Below, piece by piece: positions 32,408 through 43,366 of a DNA stretch of 64,000 nucleotides (positions are counted from its first letter, which is position 1; each line of letters opens with the position of its first letter). The notes beneath the pieces were generated by a model, which was not told the DNA's origin, did no database searches, and was given only the letters and a program-made list of their open reading frames with translations. This stretch comes from Helicoverpa zea (lineage: Eukaryota > Arthropoda > Insecta > Lepidoptera > Noctuidae), in the NCBI RefSeq assembly GCF_022581195.2, contig NC_061456.1, positions 12,402,501 to 12,466,500 of the forward strand, read 5' to 3'. Both the position numbers and the translations under genes were made by a program.

Positions 32408-35400
32408 TATATACTTTCTCATGTTCTCCCTTATGTACCCCCTTATATACTTTCTTATGTTCTCCCTTATGTACTCCTTTATATACTTTCTCATGTTCTC
32501 CCTTATGTACTCCCTTATGTTCTCCCTTATGTTCTCCCTTATGTACTCCCTTATGTACTCCCTTATGTTCTCCCTTATGTACTGCCTTATGTACTTTCTC
32601 ATGTTCTCCCTTATGTATTCCCTTATGTTCTCTCTTATGTACTCCCTTATGTACTCCCTTATGTTCTTCCTTATGTACTCCCTTATGTACGTCCTTATGT
32701 ACTTTCTAATGTTCTCCCTTATTTATACCCTTATGTACTCCTTTACGTACTTCTTTATGTACTTTCATATGTACTCCCTTATGTTCTCCCTTATGAACTC
32801 CCTTATATACTCTCTCATTTTCTCCCTTATGTATTCCCTTATGTTCTCCCTTATGTACTCCCTTATGTACTCCCTTATGTACTTTCTTATGTTCTCCGTT
32901 GTTTATTCCCTTATGTACTCCCTTACGTACTCCCTTATGCATTCCCTTATGTACTCCCTTATGTTCTCCTTTATGTACTCCCTTATGTACTCCCTTATGT
33001 ACTTTCTTATGTACTCCCTTATGTTCTGATTTATGTACTTTCTCATGTTCTCCCTTATGTACTCCCTAATATACTTTCTCATGTTCTCCCTTATGTTCTC
33101 CCTTATGTACTCCCTTATGTACTCCCTTATGTACTCCCTTATATACTCCCTTATATACTTTCTCATGTCCTCCCTTATGTTCTCCCTTATGTTCTCCCTT
33201 ATGCATTCCCTTATGTACTCCCTTATGTTCTCCCTTATGTACTCCCTTACATACTTCCTTACATACTTCCTTATGTACTCCCTTATGAACTCCCTTATAT
33301 ACTCTCTCATGTTCTCCCTTATGTATTCCCTTATGTTCTCCCTTATGTACTCCCTTATGTACTCCCTTATGTACTTTCTTATGTTCTCCGTTATTTATTC
33401 CCTTATCTACTCCCTTATGTTCTCCCTTATTTACTCCCTTATAAACTCTCTCATGTTCTCCCTTATGCATTCCCTTATGTACTCCCTTGTATACTTTCTC
33501 ATGTTCTCCCTTATGTACTCCCTTATGTTCTCCCTTATGTACTCCCTTATGTTCTCCCTTATGTACTCCCTTATATACTTTCTCATGTTCTCCCTTATGT
33601 ACCTCCTTATGTTCTCCCTTATGTACTCCTTTATATACTTTCTCATGTTCTCCCTTATGTACTCCCTTATGTACTCCCTTATGTTCTCCTTTATGTACTC
33701 CCTTATGAACTCCCTTATGTTCTTCCTTATGTATATACTTTCTCATGTTCACCCTTATGTACTCCCTTATGTTCTCCCTTATGCATTCCCTTATGTACTC
33801 CCTTATGTTCTCCCTTATGTACTCCCTTACATACTTCCTTACATACTTCCTTATGTACTCCCTTATGAACTCCCTTATATACTCTCTCATGTTCTCCCTT
33901 ATGTATTCCCTTATGTTCTCCCTTATGTACTCCCTTATGTACTCCCTTATGTACTTTCTTATGTTCTCCGTTATTGATTCCCTTATCTACTCCCTTATGT
34001 TCTCCCTTATTTACTCCCTTATAAACTCTCTCATGTTCTCCCTTATGCATTCCCTTATGTACTCCCTTGTATACTTTCTCATGTTCTCCCTTATGTACTC
34101 CCTTATGTTCTCCCTTATGTACTCCCTTATGTTCTCCCTTATGTACTCCCTTATATACTTTCTCATGTTCTCCCTTATGTACCTCCTTATGTTCTCCCTT
34201 ATGTACTCCTTTATATACTTTCTCATGTTCTCCCTTATGTACTCCCTTATGTACTCCCTTATGTTCTCCTTTATGTACTCCCTTATGAACTCCCTTATGT
34301 TCTTCCTTATGTACACCCTTATATACTCTCTCATGTTCTCCCTTATGTATTCCCTTATGTTCTCCCTTATGTACTCCCTTATATACTTTCTCATGTTCTC
34401 CCTTATGTACTCCCCTATGTACTCCCTTATATACTTCCTTATGTTCTCCCTTATGTACTCTCTTATATACTTTCTCATGTTCTCCCTAATGTACTCCCTT
34501 ATATACTTCCTTATGTTCTCCCTTATGTACTCCCTTATGTACTCCCTTATATACTCCCTTATGTACTCCCTCATATACTTTCTAATGTTCTCCCTTATGT
34601 TCTCCCTTATGTACTCCCTTATATACTTCCTTATGTTCTCCCTTATGTACTCTCTTATATACTTTCTCATGTTCTCCCTTATGTACTCCCTTATGTACTC
34701 TCTTATATACTTTCTCATGTTCTCCCTTATGTACTCCCTCATATACTTTCTCATGTTCTCCCTTATGTTCTCCGTTATTTATTCCCTTATGTACTCCCTT
34801 ACGTACTTCTTAATGTACTTTCATATGTACTCCCTTATGTTCTCCCTTATGCATTCCCTTATGTTCTCCCTTATGTACTCCCTTATATACTTCCTTATGT
34901 TCTCCCTTATGTACTCCCTTATATACTCCCTTATGTACTCCCTCATATACTTTCTAATGTTGTCCCTTATGTTCTCCCTTATGTTCTCCCTTATGTACTC
35001 CCTTATATACTTCCTTATGTTCTCCCTTATGTACTCTCTTATATACTTTCTCATGTTCTCCCTTATGTACTCCCTTATGTACTCTCTTATATACTTTCTC
35101 ATGTTCTCCCTTATGTACTCCCTTATATACTTCCTTATGTTCTCCCTTATGTACTCCCTTATATACTCCCTTATGTACTCCCTCATATACTTTCTCATGT
35201 TCTCCCTTATGTTCTCCCTTATGTTCTCCCTTATGTTCTCCCTTATGTTCTCCCTTATGTACTCCCTTATATACTTCCTTATGTTCTCCCTTATGTACTC
35301 TCTTATATACTTTCTCATGTTCTCCCTTATGTACTCCCTTATATACTTCCTTATGTTCTCCCTTATGTACTCCCTTATGTACTCCCTTATATACTCCCTT

Positions 35401-36139
35401 ATGTACTCCCTCATATACTTTCTCATGTTCTCCCTTATGTTCTCCCTTATGTTCTCCCTTATGTTCTCCCTTATGTACTCCCATATATACTTCCTTATGT
35501 TCTCCCTTATGTACTCCCTTATGTACTCCCTTATATACTCCCTTATGTACTCCCTCATATACTTTCTCATGTTCTCCCTTATGTTCTCCCTTATATACTC
35601 CCTTATATACTTCCTTATGGTCTCCCTTATTTACTCTCTTATATACTTTCTCATGTTCTCCCTTATGTACTCCCTTATATACTTCCTTATGTTCTCCCTT
35701 ATGTACTCCCTTATGTACTCCCTTATATACTCCCTTATGTACTCCCTCATATACTTTCTCATGTTCTCCCTTATGTACTCCCTTATGTTCTCCCTTATGT
35801 ACTCCCTTATGTACTTTCTCATGTTCTCCCTTATTTATTGCCTTATGTACTTCCTTATGTACTTCTTTATGTACTTTCTTATGTACTCCCTTATGTCCTC
35901 CCTTATGTATTCCCTTATGTACTCCCTTATGTACTCCCTTATGTTCTCCCTTATGTACTGCCTTATGTACTTTCTCATGTTCTCCCTTATGTATTCCCTT
36001 ATGTACTCCCTTATGTACTCCCTTATGTACTCCCTTATGTTCTTCCTTATGTACTCCCTTATATACTCCCTTATGTTCCCCCTTATTTACTCCCTTATGT
36101 TCTTCCTTATGCACTGCCATATGTATTCCCGAATATACT
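32408..36139. repeat. 12-bp minisatellite array, right block
   Basis: Continuation of the same TACTCCCTTATG array, about 311 units, ending near 36139 where the periodicity fades (CATATGTATTCCCGAATATA). It contains a larger duplication: the stretch from ATGCATTCCCTTATGTACTC with two ACATACTTCCTT units at 33201 recurs at 33781, 580 bp later, for most of its length. From 34.5 to 35.8 kb the motif CTCCCTCATATACTTTCT recurs at irregular 140-240 bp spacing. The longest open frame (33745-36177, 810 codons of a Ser-Leu-Met-Tyr/Phe tetrad) is a by-product. Confidence 0.92.
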
Positions 36140-36234
36140 TAACCAAAGCCAAGGCAAAAGGCCAAGGACTATTTTAGATGGTAAAAAGCACTCCAGCCTA
36201 TGCAGAAAATCGCTTAATTCGAAGGTTAAGGCTA

Positions 36235-36355
36235 TTCTACATTTTTTTTTTGTCATAAGTGGGAAATCCTCATGGACACTCCGAGAGGTAGTGCCAGATT
36301 CTTACCGGCTAAAACCGCACTCCTGCCGTCCCGTGTTCTCCTGACGTGGCTGAAT
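36235..36355 (-). mobile_element. LINE 3' end fragment with poly(A)
   Basis: A T-run at 36243-36252 is the poly(A) of a minus-strand copy. Next to it GTGGGAAATCCTCATGG, GAGAGGTAGTGCCAGATTC and TTACCGGCTAAAACCGCACTCC resemble, in reverse complement, the R1-family UTR with its TTTTAGTCAGTAAGAGTCTG block. It adjoins the edge of the satellite. Confidence 0.45.
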
Positions 36356-38039
36356 AGGCAACACTTTTAAATTCATACTTTCAAACAATTATACACCTCA
36401 ATCTGTATTAACATTATAGATTTAAGAACAATTAAAATCCAAAGCCCGCCTTCACTACACAGATAACAACTGATATTGACAGTTTGAGGGCAGTTAATAT
36501 CGTCACAGTAACAGTTTGCAAGCTGGCCACTAAGCTATCTGGCTAACTTAGTTCACTCTGCATGTAATCATGAACTGTAATGGAGAAGGTAACTTTTGAT
36601 ATAGGTAGGCATTATATTTCATTGTTTTAGGTACCTTTTTTATTGAAAATTAATACAAAGTGGCATAGTAGAGTGTAGTAGTGGTAAGTATACAAGAAGA
36701 TATCTAGGTAATCAAGATCGTATATAGGACGCTGTGGTTCATGAAGAATCTTAAGCTTAATCTTTTTTTAAACTTTATATTGGGGTCCTAAAATTGTTAC
36801 AACTATATTGATTTGGATTAAAAAAAAAAAAAACATTAAAATTAATAATTATACAGGAAATATTATAGTGTATTTCAAAAAGTTAACGTCATCAAAATGA
36901 TACGTGTCTAGAATAAAATATATTTTTAAATACTTTGGAAATAAACACCTGTAATATTTAACGGACATATTTGAACAGAAAGGTGATGAATGCGCTGATA
37001 TTATCAGTATGACGTTACATATTTTTGATAAGGGTTCAAATGGCAGTTTTCAACATGGTGTCCGATATCCAACATTACATGGTGTTTTATAGGATTTTCT
37101 TCACCTGTACTTTCTATCTTACCTATTTTACTTTAACTAAACATATTTGTTTTATTACGTGTATTATATTAACATGGTCGTTTATTTGTGTTCCTTAATA
37201 AGAAAAAACATGAAAAAATACTCATAATGAGCCAGTAAAGACATTTTATTTTTAAGTGTTTTTGTGCATTCTACCTTGTAATTGATGTATTCTGTAACTC
37301 ATGTCATCATTAGAGCATATTTCAAACAAAAAAATCTTCTATGATAATAGACGATAACAATTATCTCCCATTTTCTTACCAACAAAAATGTGCAAAACAG
37401 TAATTTGGAAATGTTGTATATATTGACTGTACATTACACAAACTCGATACTTAAAAAAGACGAACTTTTCAGGAGGAAAATATAGGATGTGCTTTGGAAC
37501 TTCATCTTTCTAAAAACGAAATTAAATATATCTACATATATTGAAGCAATAATGCATATCCGAGGTTATGACTCGGAATCAAGTCAAAGTTCACGTAATC
37601 AAAATACAATCAAGTGAGACATAAAATTCTTCTACTACCTTTTCACCAAAGGCTAATATGAAATCGTAAAGGGGGTTATTGTAAAAATTATACCGTCGGA
37701 CTGCGGCACCAGATGTCGCTGATGTCAGTTTAAGTCTAGTTTTTATTTTATTCCCGACTGTTTCGCGTTATTAGACTAGTTTCCGAACTTTCATTATGTT
37801 TTATTGGGGAAAGTAGGAAGGTGGATCAGACATTTTTTAAAGTGTTGAATAATTAATATGATTTTTAACAAGGCATAAAGTACTTACTAAATACGTACCT
37901 AGTAACCACTTGCATTATTAAGGCAAATGTTTGTGAGTATGTGTATTATTGAACTTCTTAATACGGCATCAACTAAACAAATTCTGATAAAACTTGACGT
38001 AGTTTATTAAAAGAATCAGAACAACATATACTTAAGGCA
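36356..38039. other. AT-rich DNA, nothing recognised
   Basis: No gene, array or element boundary could be supported. Long A/T-rich stretches and many stops in every frame. Confidence 0.45.
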
Positions 38040-38105
38040 TCTTTTTATCCAGAGACGGGAAGTCGTTCCTTCAAACCCCGGGTGAAACCACTTGCGGAAG
38101 CTGGT
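38040..38105 (-). repeat. ACTAGCTTCTGCC-family repeat, fragment
   Basis: The minus strand reads AGCTTCCGCAAGTGGTTTCACCCGGGG and continues to a TATCC-like stretch, the 5' part of the family in decayed form. Confidence 0.4.
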
Positions 38106-38448
38106 TAGTACCTAATACTTATCTTCCTACTATGTAAAATAAAATATTAGTTGACCGATGTAGTACCCAAATAAAACTATTTACACTTAAATAAACACAG
38201 CACATGCCAATACTCCCACAGTTTATGCGAATTTACCTCTATTTGTAATAATCGTGAATAATAATCATTTGACTTGTAAAACGATTGTATGAATATTCAT
38301 ATTTTACCTCCGTATGTCACTGTCTTTAACATATTTGCTTTTAATTAAGTTGTTGACTGTAATTTAGTTTCACGGCTCAATTAATTTCCTGGTTTTCAAA
38401 ATAGGAGTCTAGAAGTAACAGCATTTCCTAGACATCAACTTCTAGACC

Positions 38449-38833
38449 ATCATCATCCTCCGAGTCTTTTCCAAATCATGTTGGGCTCGGCTTCCAGTCT
38501 AACCGGATTCAGCTGAGTACCAGTGCTTTACAAGAAGCGACTGCCTATCTGACCTCCTCAACCCAGTTACCCGGGCAACCCGATACCTCTTGCTTAGACT
38601 GGTGTCAGCCTTACTGGCTTCTGACTACCCGTAACGACTGCCAAGGATGTTCAATGACAGCCGGGACCTACAGTTTAACGTGCCATCCGAAACACAGTCA
38701 ATGGTGTCTAAGATATACTTAGAAAGTACATACAAACTTAGAAAAGTTGCATTGGTACTTGCCTGACCTGGGATCGAACCCGCGCCCTCATACTTGAGAG
38801 GTTGGTCCTTTACCCACTAGGCCACCACCACAC
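38449..38833 (-). mobile_element. tRNA-derived SINE, complete (copy C), nested in an older repeat
   Basis: On the minus strand the tRNA-like head (GGTGGCCTAGTGGG; box B as GGTTCGATCCC, plus-strand GGGATCGAACC at 38770-38780) leads into the same body as copies A and B and ends in GGAGGATGATGATGG. A perfect 16-bp target duplication, CATCAACTTCTAGACC, flanks it at 38433-38448 and 38834-38849. The flanks together resemble the hairpin head of the repeat at 13437-13500, so the SINE landed in a copy of that repeat. Confidence 0.88.
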
Positions 38834-38879
38834 CATCAACTTCTAGACCGATGCTCCTAAAATATTTTTTCTCTATGTC

Positions 38880-40374
38880 CAACGAAGTTTGTTTCTGTAG
38901 ATAATTTCCACAATTAAACTACTGCCCCAATTTGAAAAGTGCTCTCTGTGTTAGATATTAGATTTCCAAAAAAAAAAAATTATTCAACTAGCTATTCGTT
39001 GAAAACGTTGTCCTCTATTTTATCATTACAGCGTTATTAATTCAAAACGTGTCCAAGGAAATTACTATGAATCTCGTACATTTTAACAAAAAATTTTCAC
39101 GAAAATATGTTCTGAAAAAACCTATTTAGTATTTACCCAGCCACTTTCCCTAAAGCAAAGTAAGTAACAAGGTTAAAATAAAAAAAACTTTTTAAATCAG
39201 TCCGTACGAAATAATATATTGAATTTAAACTTGGACGCTAATTCAGAACTAAGTTATGGGACCGTAATGCTGTTTACGGATTTGAAAACCTGCTTCCAAT
39301 TTGATTATTTAGTTGTTAACTAGAGAAGAGGGAAATAGTAAATTGGGTGGATGAGTTTTAGCTATTTTTGGTAGTATGTAGTTGAATACTGCGGATTTAC
39401 TTAAACACTTGACTGCTAAAAATATATTTTTGACTTACAGCACACGTTTACCTTGAAACTGTGTCAGACAAGAAAGTTAAAGGTGTCTCTATTTTTAAGA
39501 TTATTAATATTTTTTTATTGTCGACAGGCTCGCATTTTACCTCTATCTCACCTGAAGGTAAACCCTTTCCCAAATTAATTCATGCTATCAATCGTGCATC
39601 TTTAGTTACTTACATCATACATCGTACATCTTTGAGTTACTTTTTTAATAGCTATTAACAGTATTTTACATACGACACTACCATTTTCACTGACTTGCAG
39701 CATAACACCATTATATTATTTAATGAATATTACCAATATAATAACGATCTAATACGAAAAGAAGTAGCGATTCATATACGTAAGCAAATCTTTCCTTTTA
39801 AAAGCACAAGTCAAAAGTCAAGACATTACTTAAAATTTTCGTCCATACAAGTGTGTAACTTGGTAACAGAAATGCTCACTTTAGTGCATCTCTATCTCAA
39901 TGTGTTATTGGTAGCAAGCAACGTGCTTTATCTAGTGTACGAGGAACGAATCATTTTGATACTTGCATGTCGCACATTTTTTTCAGCAAACGGTGACAGA
40001 TTACAACAGTTAACATTATTTGGCGAATGTTTTAATTTATGAAATGGCCAATTTAAAAGCTGATTCTTTTTGTACATTTTCATTTTAAATGTTACTCACC
40101 ATTACCAATTATATGCCATTAGGTTTCTTTCTAGCTTCAGTAATCATCAAAATATTTTTTAAAGTATAACTTTTTAATGAAATATGTAAGAAAAATAATG
40201 ATAACCTAAAATGTACGAAAGTATCAAAACTGCATACGAACACATCTCCACAACGAGCTCCTATTGTTAACCGCAGAAAAAAGATCAAGCAGCTCTTTTT
40301 TCAGATGGTGCATTTCTCTATAATTACTTTTTCGTATTCTTATGCCTATTTTTCTGCAAATTTTATTTACATAG
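38880..40374. other. AT-rich DNA, nothing recognised
   Basis: The longest plus-strand frame (39695-40042, 115 codons) has no recognisable domain, signal or motif. I see no element ends. Confidence 0.4.
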
Positions 40375-40587
40375 AATCATCGGCACGAATCTTGAGCGCT
40401 GACCTTCAACTGCGCAGAAGTGATTTATTAGTCAAGAACCAATCCCGAGTGACGGCTATGACGCGATGCGCTGCGGGCCAATCACCGCTTTAGGCCGCCC
40501 CCGCGCCTCCCTTCATACCATAAAAGGGACCCAATAAATTAATTCTGCGCAGGTGAAGGTCAGCGCTCAAGATTCGTGCCGATGATT
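40375..40587. mobile_element. Inverted-repeat MITE, 213 bp
   Basis: AATCATCGGCACGAATCTTG at the left end is reverse-complemented at the right end, and the match goes on for about 45-55 bp with few mismatches (through GAGCGCTGACCTTCA and CTGCGCAGAA). The core is GC-rich (GGCCGCCCCCGCGCCTCCC). No direct target duplication stands out, so the superfamily is not assigned. Confidence 0.68.
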
Positions 40588-43059
40588 ATACCCACAGGTT
40601 AAAATACTAATTCTGATGTAATTTTTTCTGACCTTGTATTCGAAGGTAGGATATCAAAATCGTACTCTGCTAATAGTGGATTGGTAATTCAATTAAATAC
40701 GTTTGAAATATAGATAATGTTGGTAGACTACAAATCATTTTAGTTTAATAGGATTACTGTAAGCTGATTATAGAGTTACTGAATTATAGGGCCTGGACCG
40801 TCAGATAATTTGATTAATTATGAATGCGAGATTTATGACAAAATAATGTTTGGAATTAATTTTGGAATATAAATGTAGCACCTTCTCTTTACCTTTACAA
40901 ATTGCACAACAGAACTTAAAATAAAATGTGTAGGTAGTTAATTTGCATCTTCTGCATTTTAAACTCGGAACAACTATCCAAATGTTCACGTCTAAAATAC
41001 CATTCAAAACCATTTTGACATTTCAAATATTTCGCATTTCTCTTTTCAAATCCATTGTCGCATCTGCACTAAAATTCTTTGTGCAAGCTACATCCCTTTT
41101 CGATACAACGTTTATATTAAAACTCGATGCGTTCAGGAAATTGCTATCATACTTGATCTCAAACTGTCACTGTTAGCCGGCTGTGACTGGGTAGAGCGAA
41201 GCGGGGAGTTATTTTGAAAGGGGGTTTAAGAGAAAAGGGGATAAGTAAAATATGTGGGGGAAATTGTTTGTATTGTTGGGTTGACGAATGCACCTGATGT
41301 TTGATTGAAATCGTAATTTTTGATATTGTCATGTCTTGTATTGTGTTTGATGTGAAATTCATATTCAGATCACCCAGTGTAAAAAATGGTCTTAGGTTGG
41401 TACAGATTTTTTTAATTTGTATAATTAGGTTGTTAAATTGGCTCCATAAAGCAAGGTTAGATTCATATTAATGAGTTCGAGTCACATATTTACGATGATT
41501 TGATCTATGCTTAGACAATCTTATTTTATATGATACGCTACATTACTGATGACTTTCACATTACCACTAAATTAAAACGCCCCGCTCCCGCCCACAACAA
41601 ATCCGCACCACAAAAGCTTTGTAACGCATTTCACCCCACATACAACTCGAATCGAATTGCAACCCTACAAGCAAACACAGAAGATTGTTTTTCGCAAAAT
41701 ACACAACGCATCAATGGGGCTGTTCATAAAATAGAAACCGTAAGCCTGCCGACAGATCAGAAAGTGTTTAGCTTTGTTGCATTGTGAAGAACGAGGGCTA
41801 TCTCAGATGCCATGACAAAAGCAACTGGTTGGTATTGGCAATCGTTGGGAGTTTTGACATCTTCGAAATCTGTTGCCTCTATGAAATTTTGGACAGTTTG
41901 ATGGTTAATAGCGGCTGTGGAATTGTCAATGGGAATGGCATGTGTGGTTGATCTGTTGTATTGTAGAGAGTTGAGTGCATTGCTTTATTTATTTTTTTTG
42001 TCGTCTAGATTAGAGACTTACAAGAATTTTATAACAGTCATTTGACCTCCGTAGTTAGAGCGTCCAACTCTTCTCGAGTCGCGGTCTTCAGTGTGTTTAT
42101 ATGACATCAGCAATTAGAGTGTATTTTACTTATATGATTTATGGCCAATGTAGCTTCAGAGATATCTACTATACGAAAAATAAGTCTTTTGTCAGATTTT
42201 AAAGTAAAAAGTGATATCGTGGGCTCAATAACTTTCATACGCGTAATAATGTGTGGAACTTTATTAATATTCCTGTTTAAATCTTTCAGCTAAGTTGCAA
42301 GTCCTGATTTCATTGTTCTAAGTTTGCCTCTGCTTGAGTGCGCCTGTATGAGTTCTAGTTTGTTTGATCTAAGCTTGTGTGATTAAATTGGTCGGTATAT
42401 TGTCATTTTAGTGAGAATACGTAGATTTTGAAGCTGTGTCATCATCATTGTCATTCAAATCTTTTTCTTTAAATATTCTCTTTTGTGACTCTGAACTTGC
42501 AAGATTACCAAGACAATATTAATATATATTCTAAAATATCCCCGTAAATCCAATTTTGGTTCTGAGGAAAGTGATTTAAATTATTCATGTAAAATGATGG
42601 GATCATACAAATATTGTTTTTTTCTCAAACAGGTCTGAAAGTGTTTCAAAAATTTTGTACCTTCTAAAATAGATTTAATTTAATCTTAAACACGTGTAAA
42701 CTTTAGCCTTTAATTTCCACTTAATACCTTCCTACGTACTTGCAAAATATTGTTTTAGTATATATTTTGGGAAACCAGAAACTTAACACTTTCTTGGAAA
42801 ATGGCTATTATATTATAACTAATTATTATTTACGCTAATTGGTAACAATAACAGTTTCAATGGAACATGAGATACAAAGATAGTGAACTTTACCCATCTA
42901 TTGTCTACAGGACTAATGAATTTGTAGGATAATTAAATATCTACCTCTAGGTACCTTTTGATACTACTCAAAGAATCAGCTTCACAGAATTATATTTTAG
43001 GTTCATATAGCAGAATATTACTAGTTAAGAAAAAATGTACCATAAATTCAGATTCCATT
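40588..43059 (-). other. Unassigned DNA with possible decayed coding stretch
   Basis: The minus strand holds several open stretches with rather protein-like composition: 41760-41984 (75 codons, no clear start, includes QPVAFVMASEIALVLHNAT), 42041-42289 (83 codons broken by one TGA) and parts of 40860-41170. They are in different frames with stops between them. This could be a heavily decayed gene or element read on the minus strand, or chance in A/T-rich DNA. No family is recognised. The plus-strand frame 41530-41787 (85 codons) competes in part. Confidence 0.2.
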
Positions 43060-43237
43060 TGTTAAAGTATATTTTTATTATCTGTGGAACTATAAATTAT
43101 GCGCCTTCCAACTATAGATTTTTAATCTGTGTGCTAACTCTCTACTCCGTGGAACATGTAGCGACCACTCGCACTTTTAAATATTATCACAATAAATCCA
43201 GTTAATTATATAGTATCCAAATCCTTTTATTGCAATA
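43060..43237 (+). repeat. 5' LTR of the Copia-type element
   Basis: 178 bp starting TGTTAAAGTATATTTTTATT and ending TTATTGCAATA. A TATAAA (43091-43096) and an AATAAA (43191-43196) are placed as expected for LTR transcription start and polyadenylation. It differs from the 3' LTR by an extra TATA near 43209. Confidence 0.9.
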
Positions 43238-43251
43238 GGTTATGGGCCCAG
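43238..43251 (+). other. Primer binding site, initiator tRNA-Met type
   Basis: GGTTATGGGCCCAG directly after the LTR. Drosophila copia uses an internal half of initiator tRNA-Met as primer, and this string is what I recall of that site; the match supports the same priming mode here. Confidence 0.65.
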
Positions 43252-43366
43252 AAGCCCTGTTAGCAGTAAAAAAAGTATAATAGTTCGTAACTTCATAAAA
43301 AAGTGCACTTAAGTCAAGCCGGCATTTTTTCACAACCTAAAATTGTGCCGCCACGCGACCGGCAAA

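Noticed and set aside
29404..36139. CRISPR-like array
   Set aside because: Units are directly adjacent without spacers, 12 bp long, in a eukaryotic context.
33745..36177. 810-codon open frame of repeating Ser-Leu-Met-Tyr/Phe
   Set aside because: It follows from the 12-bp satellite, which is open in five of six frames; frames of similar length exist on the other strand and in other phases.
43343..43366. Upstream extension of the Gag-Pol frame
   Set aside because: It opens with TTG; the first ATG is at 43367 and begins a typical Gag N-terminus.
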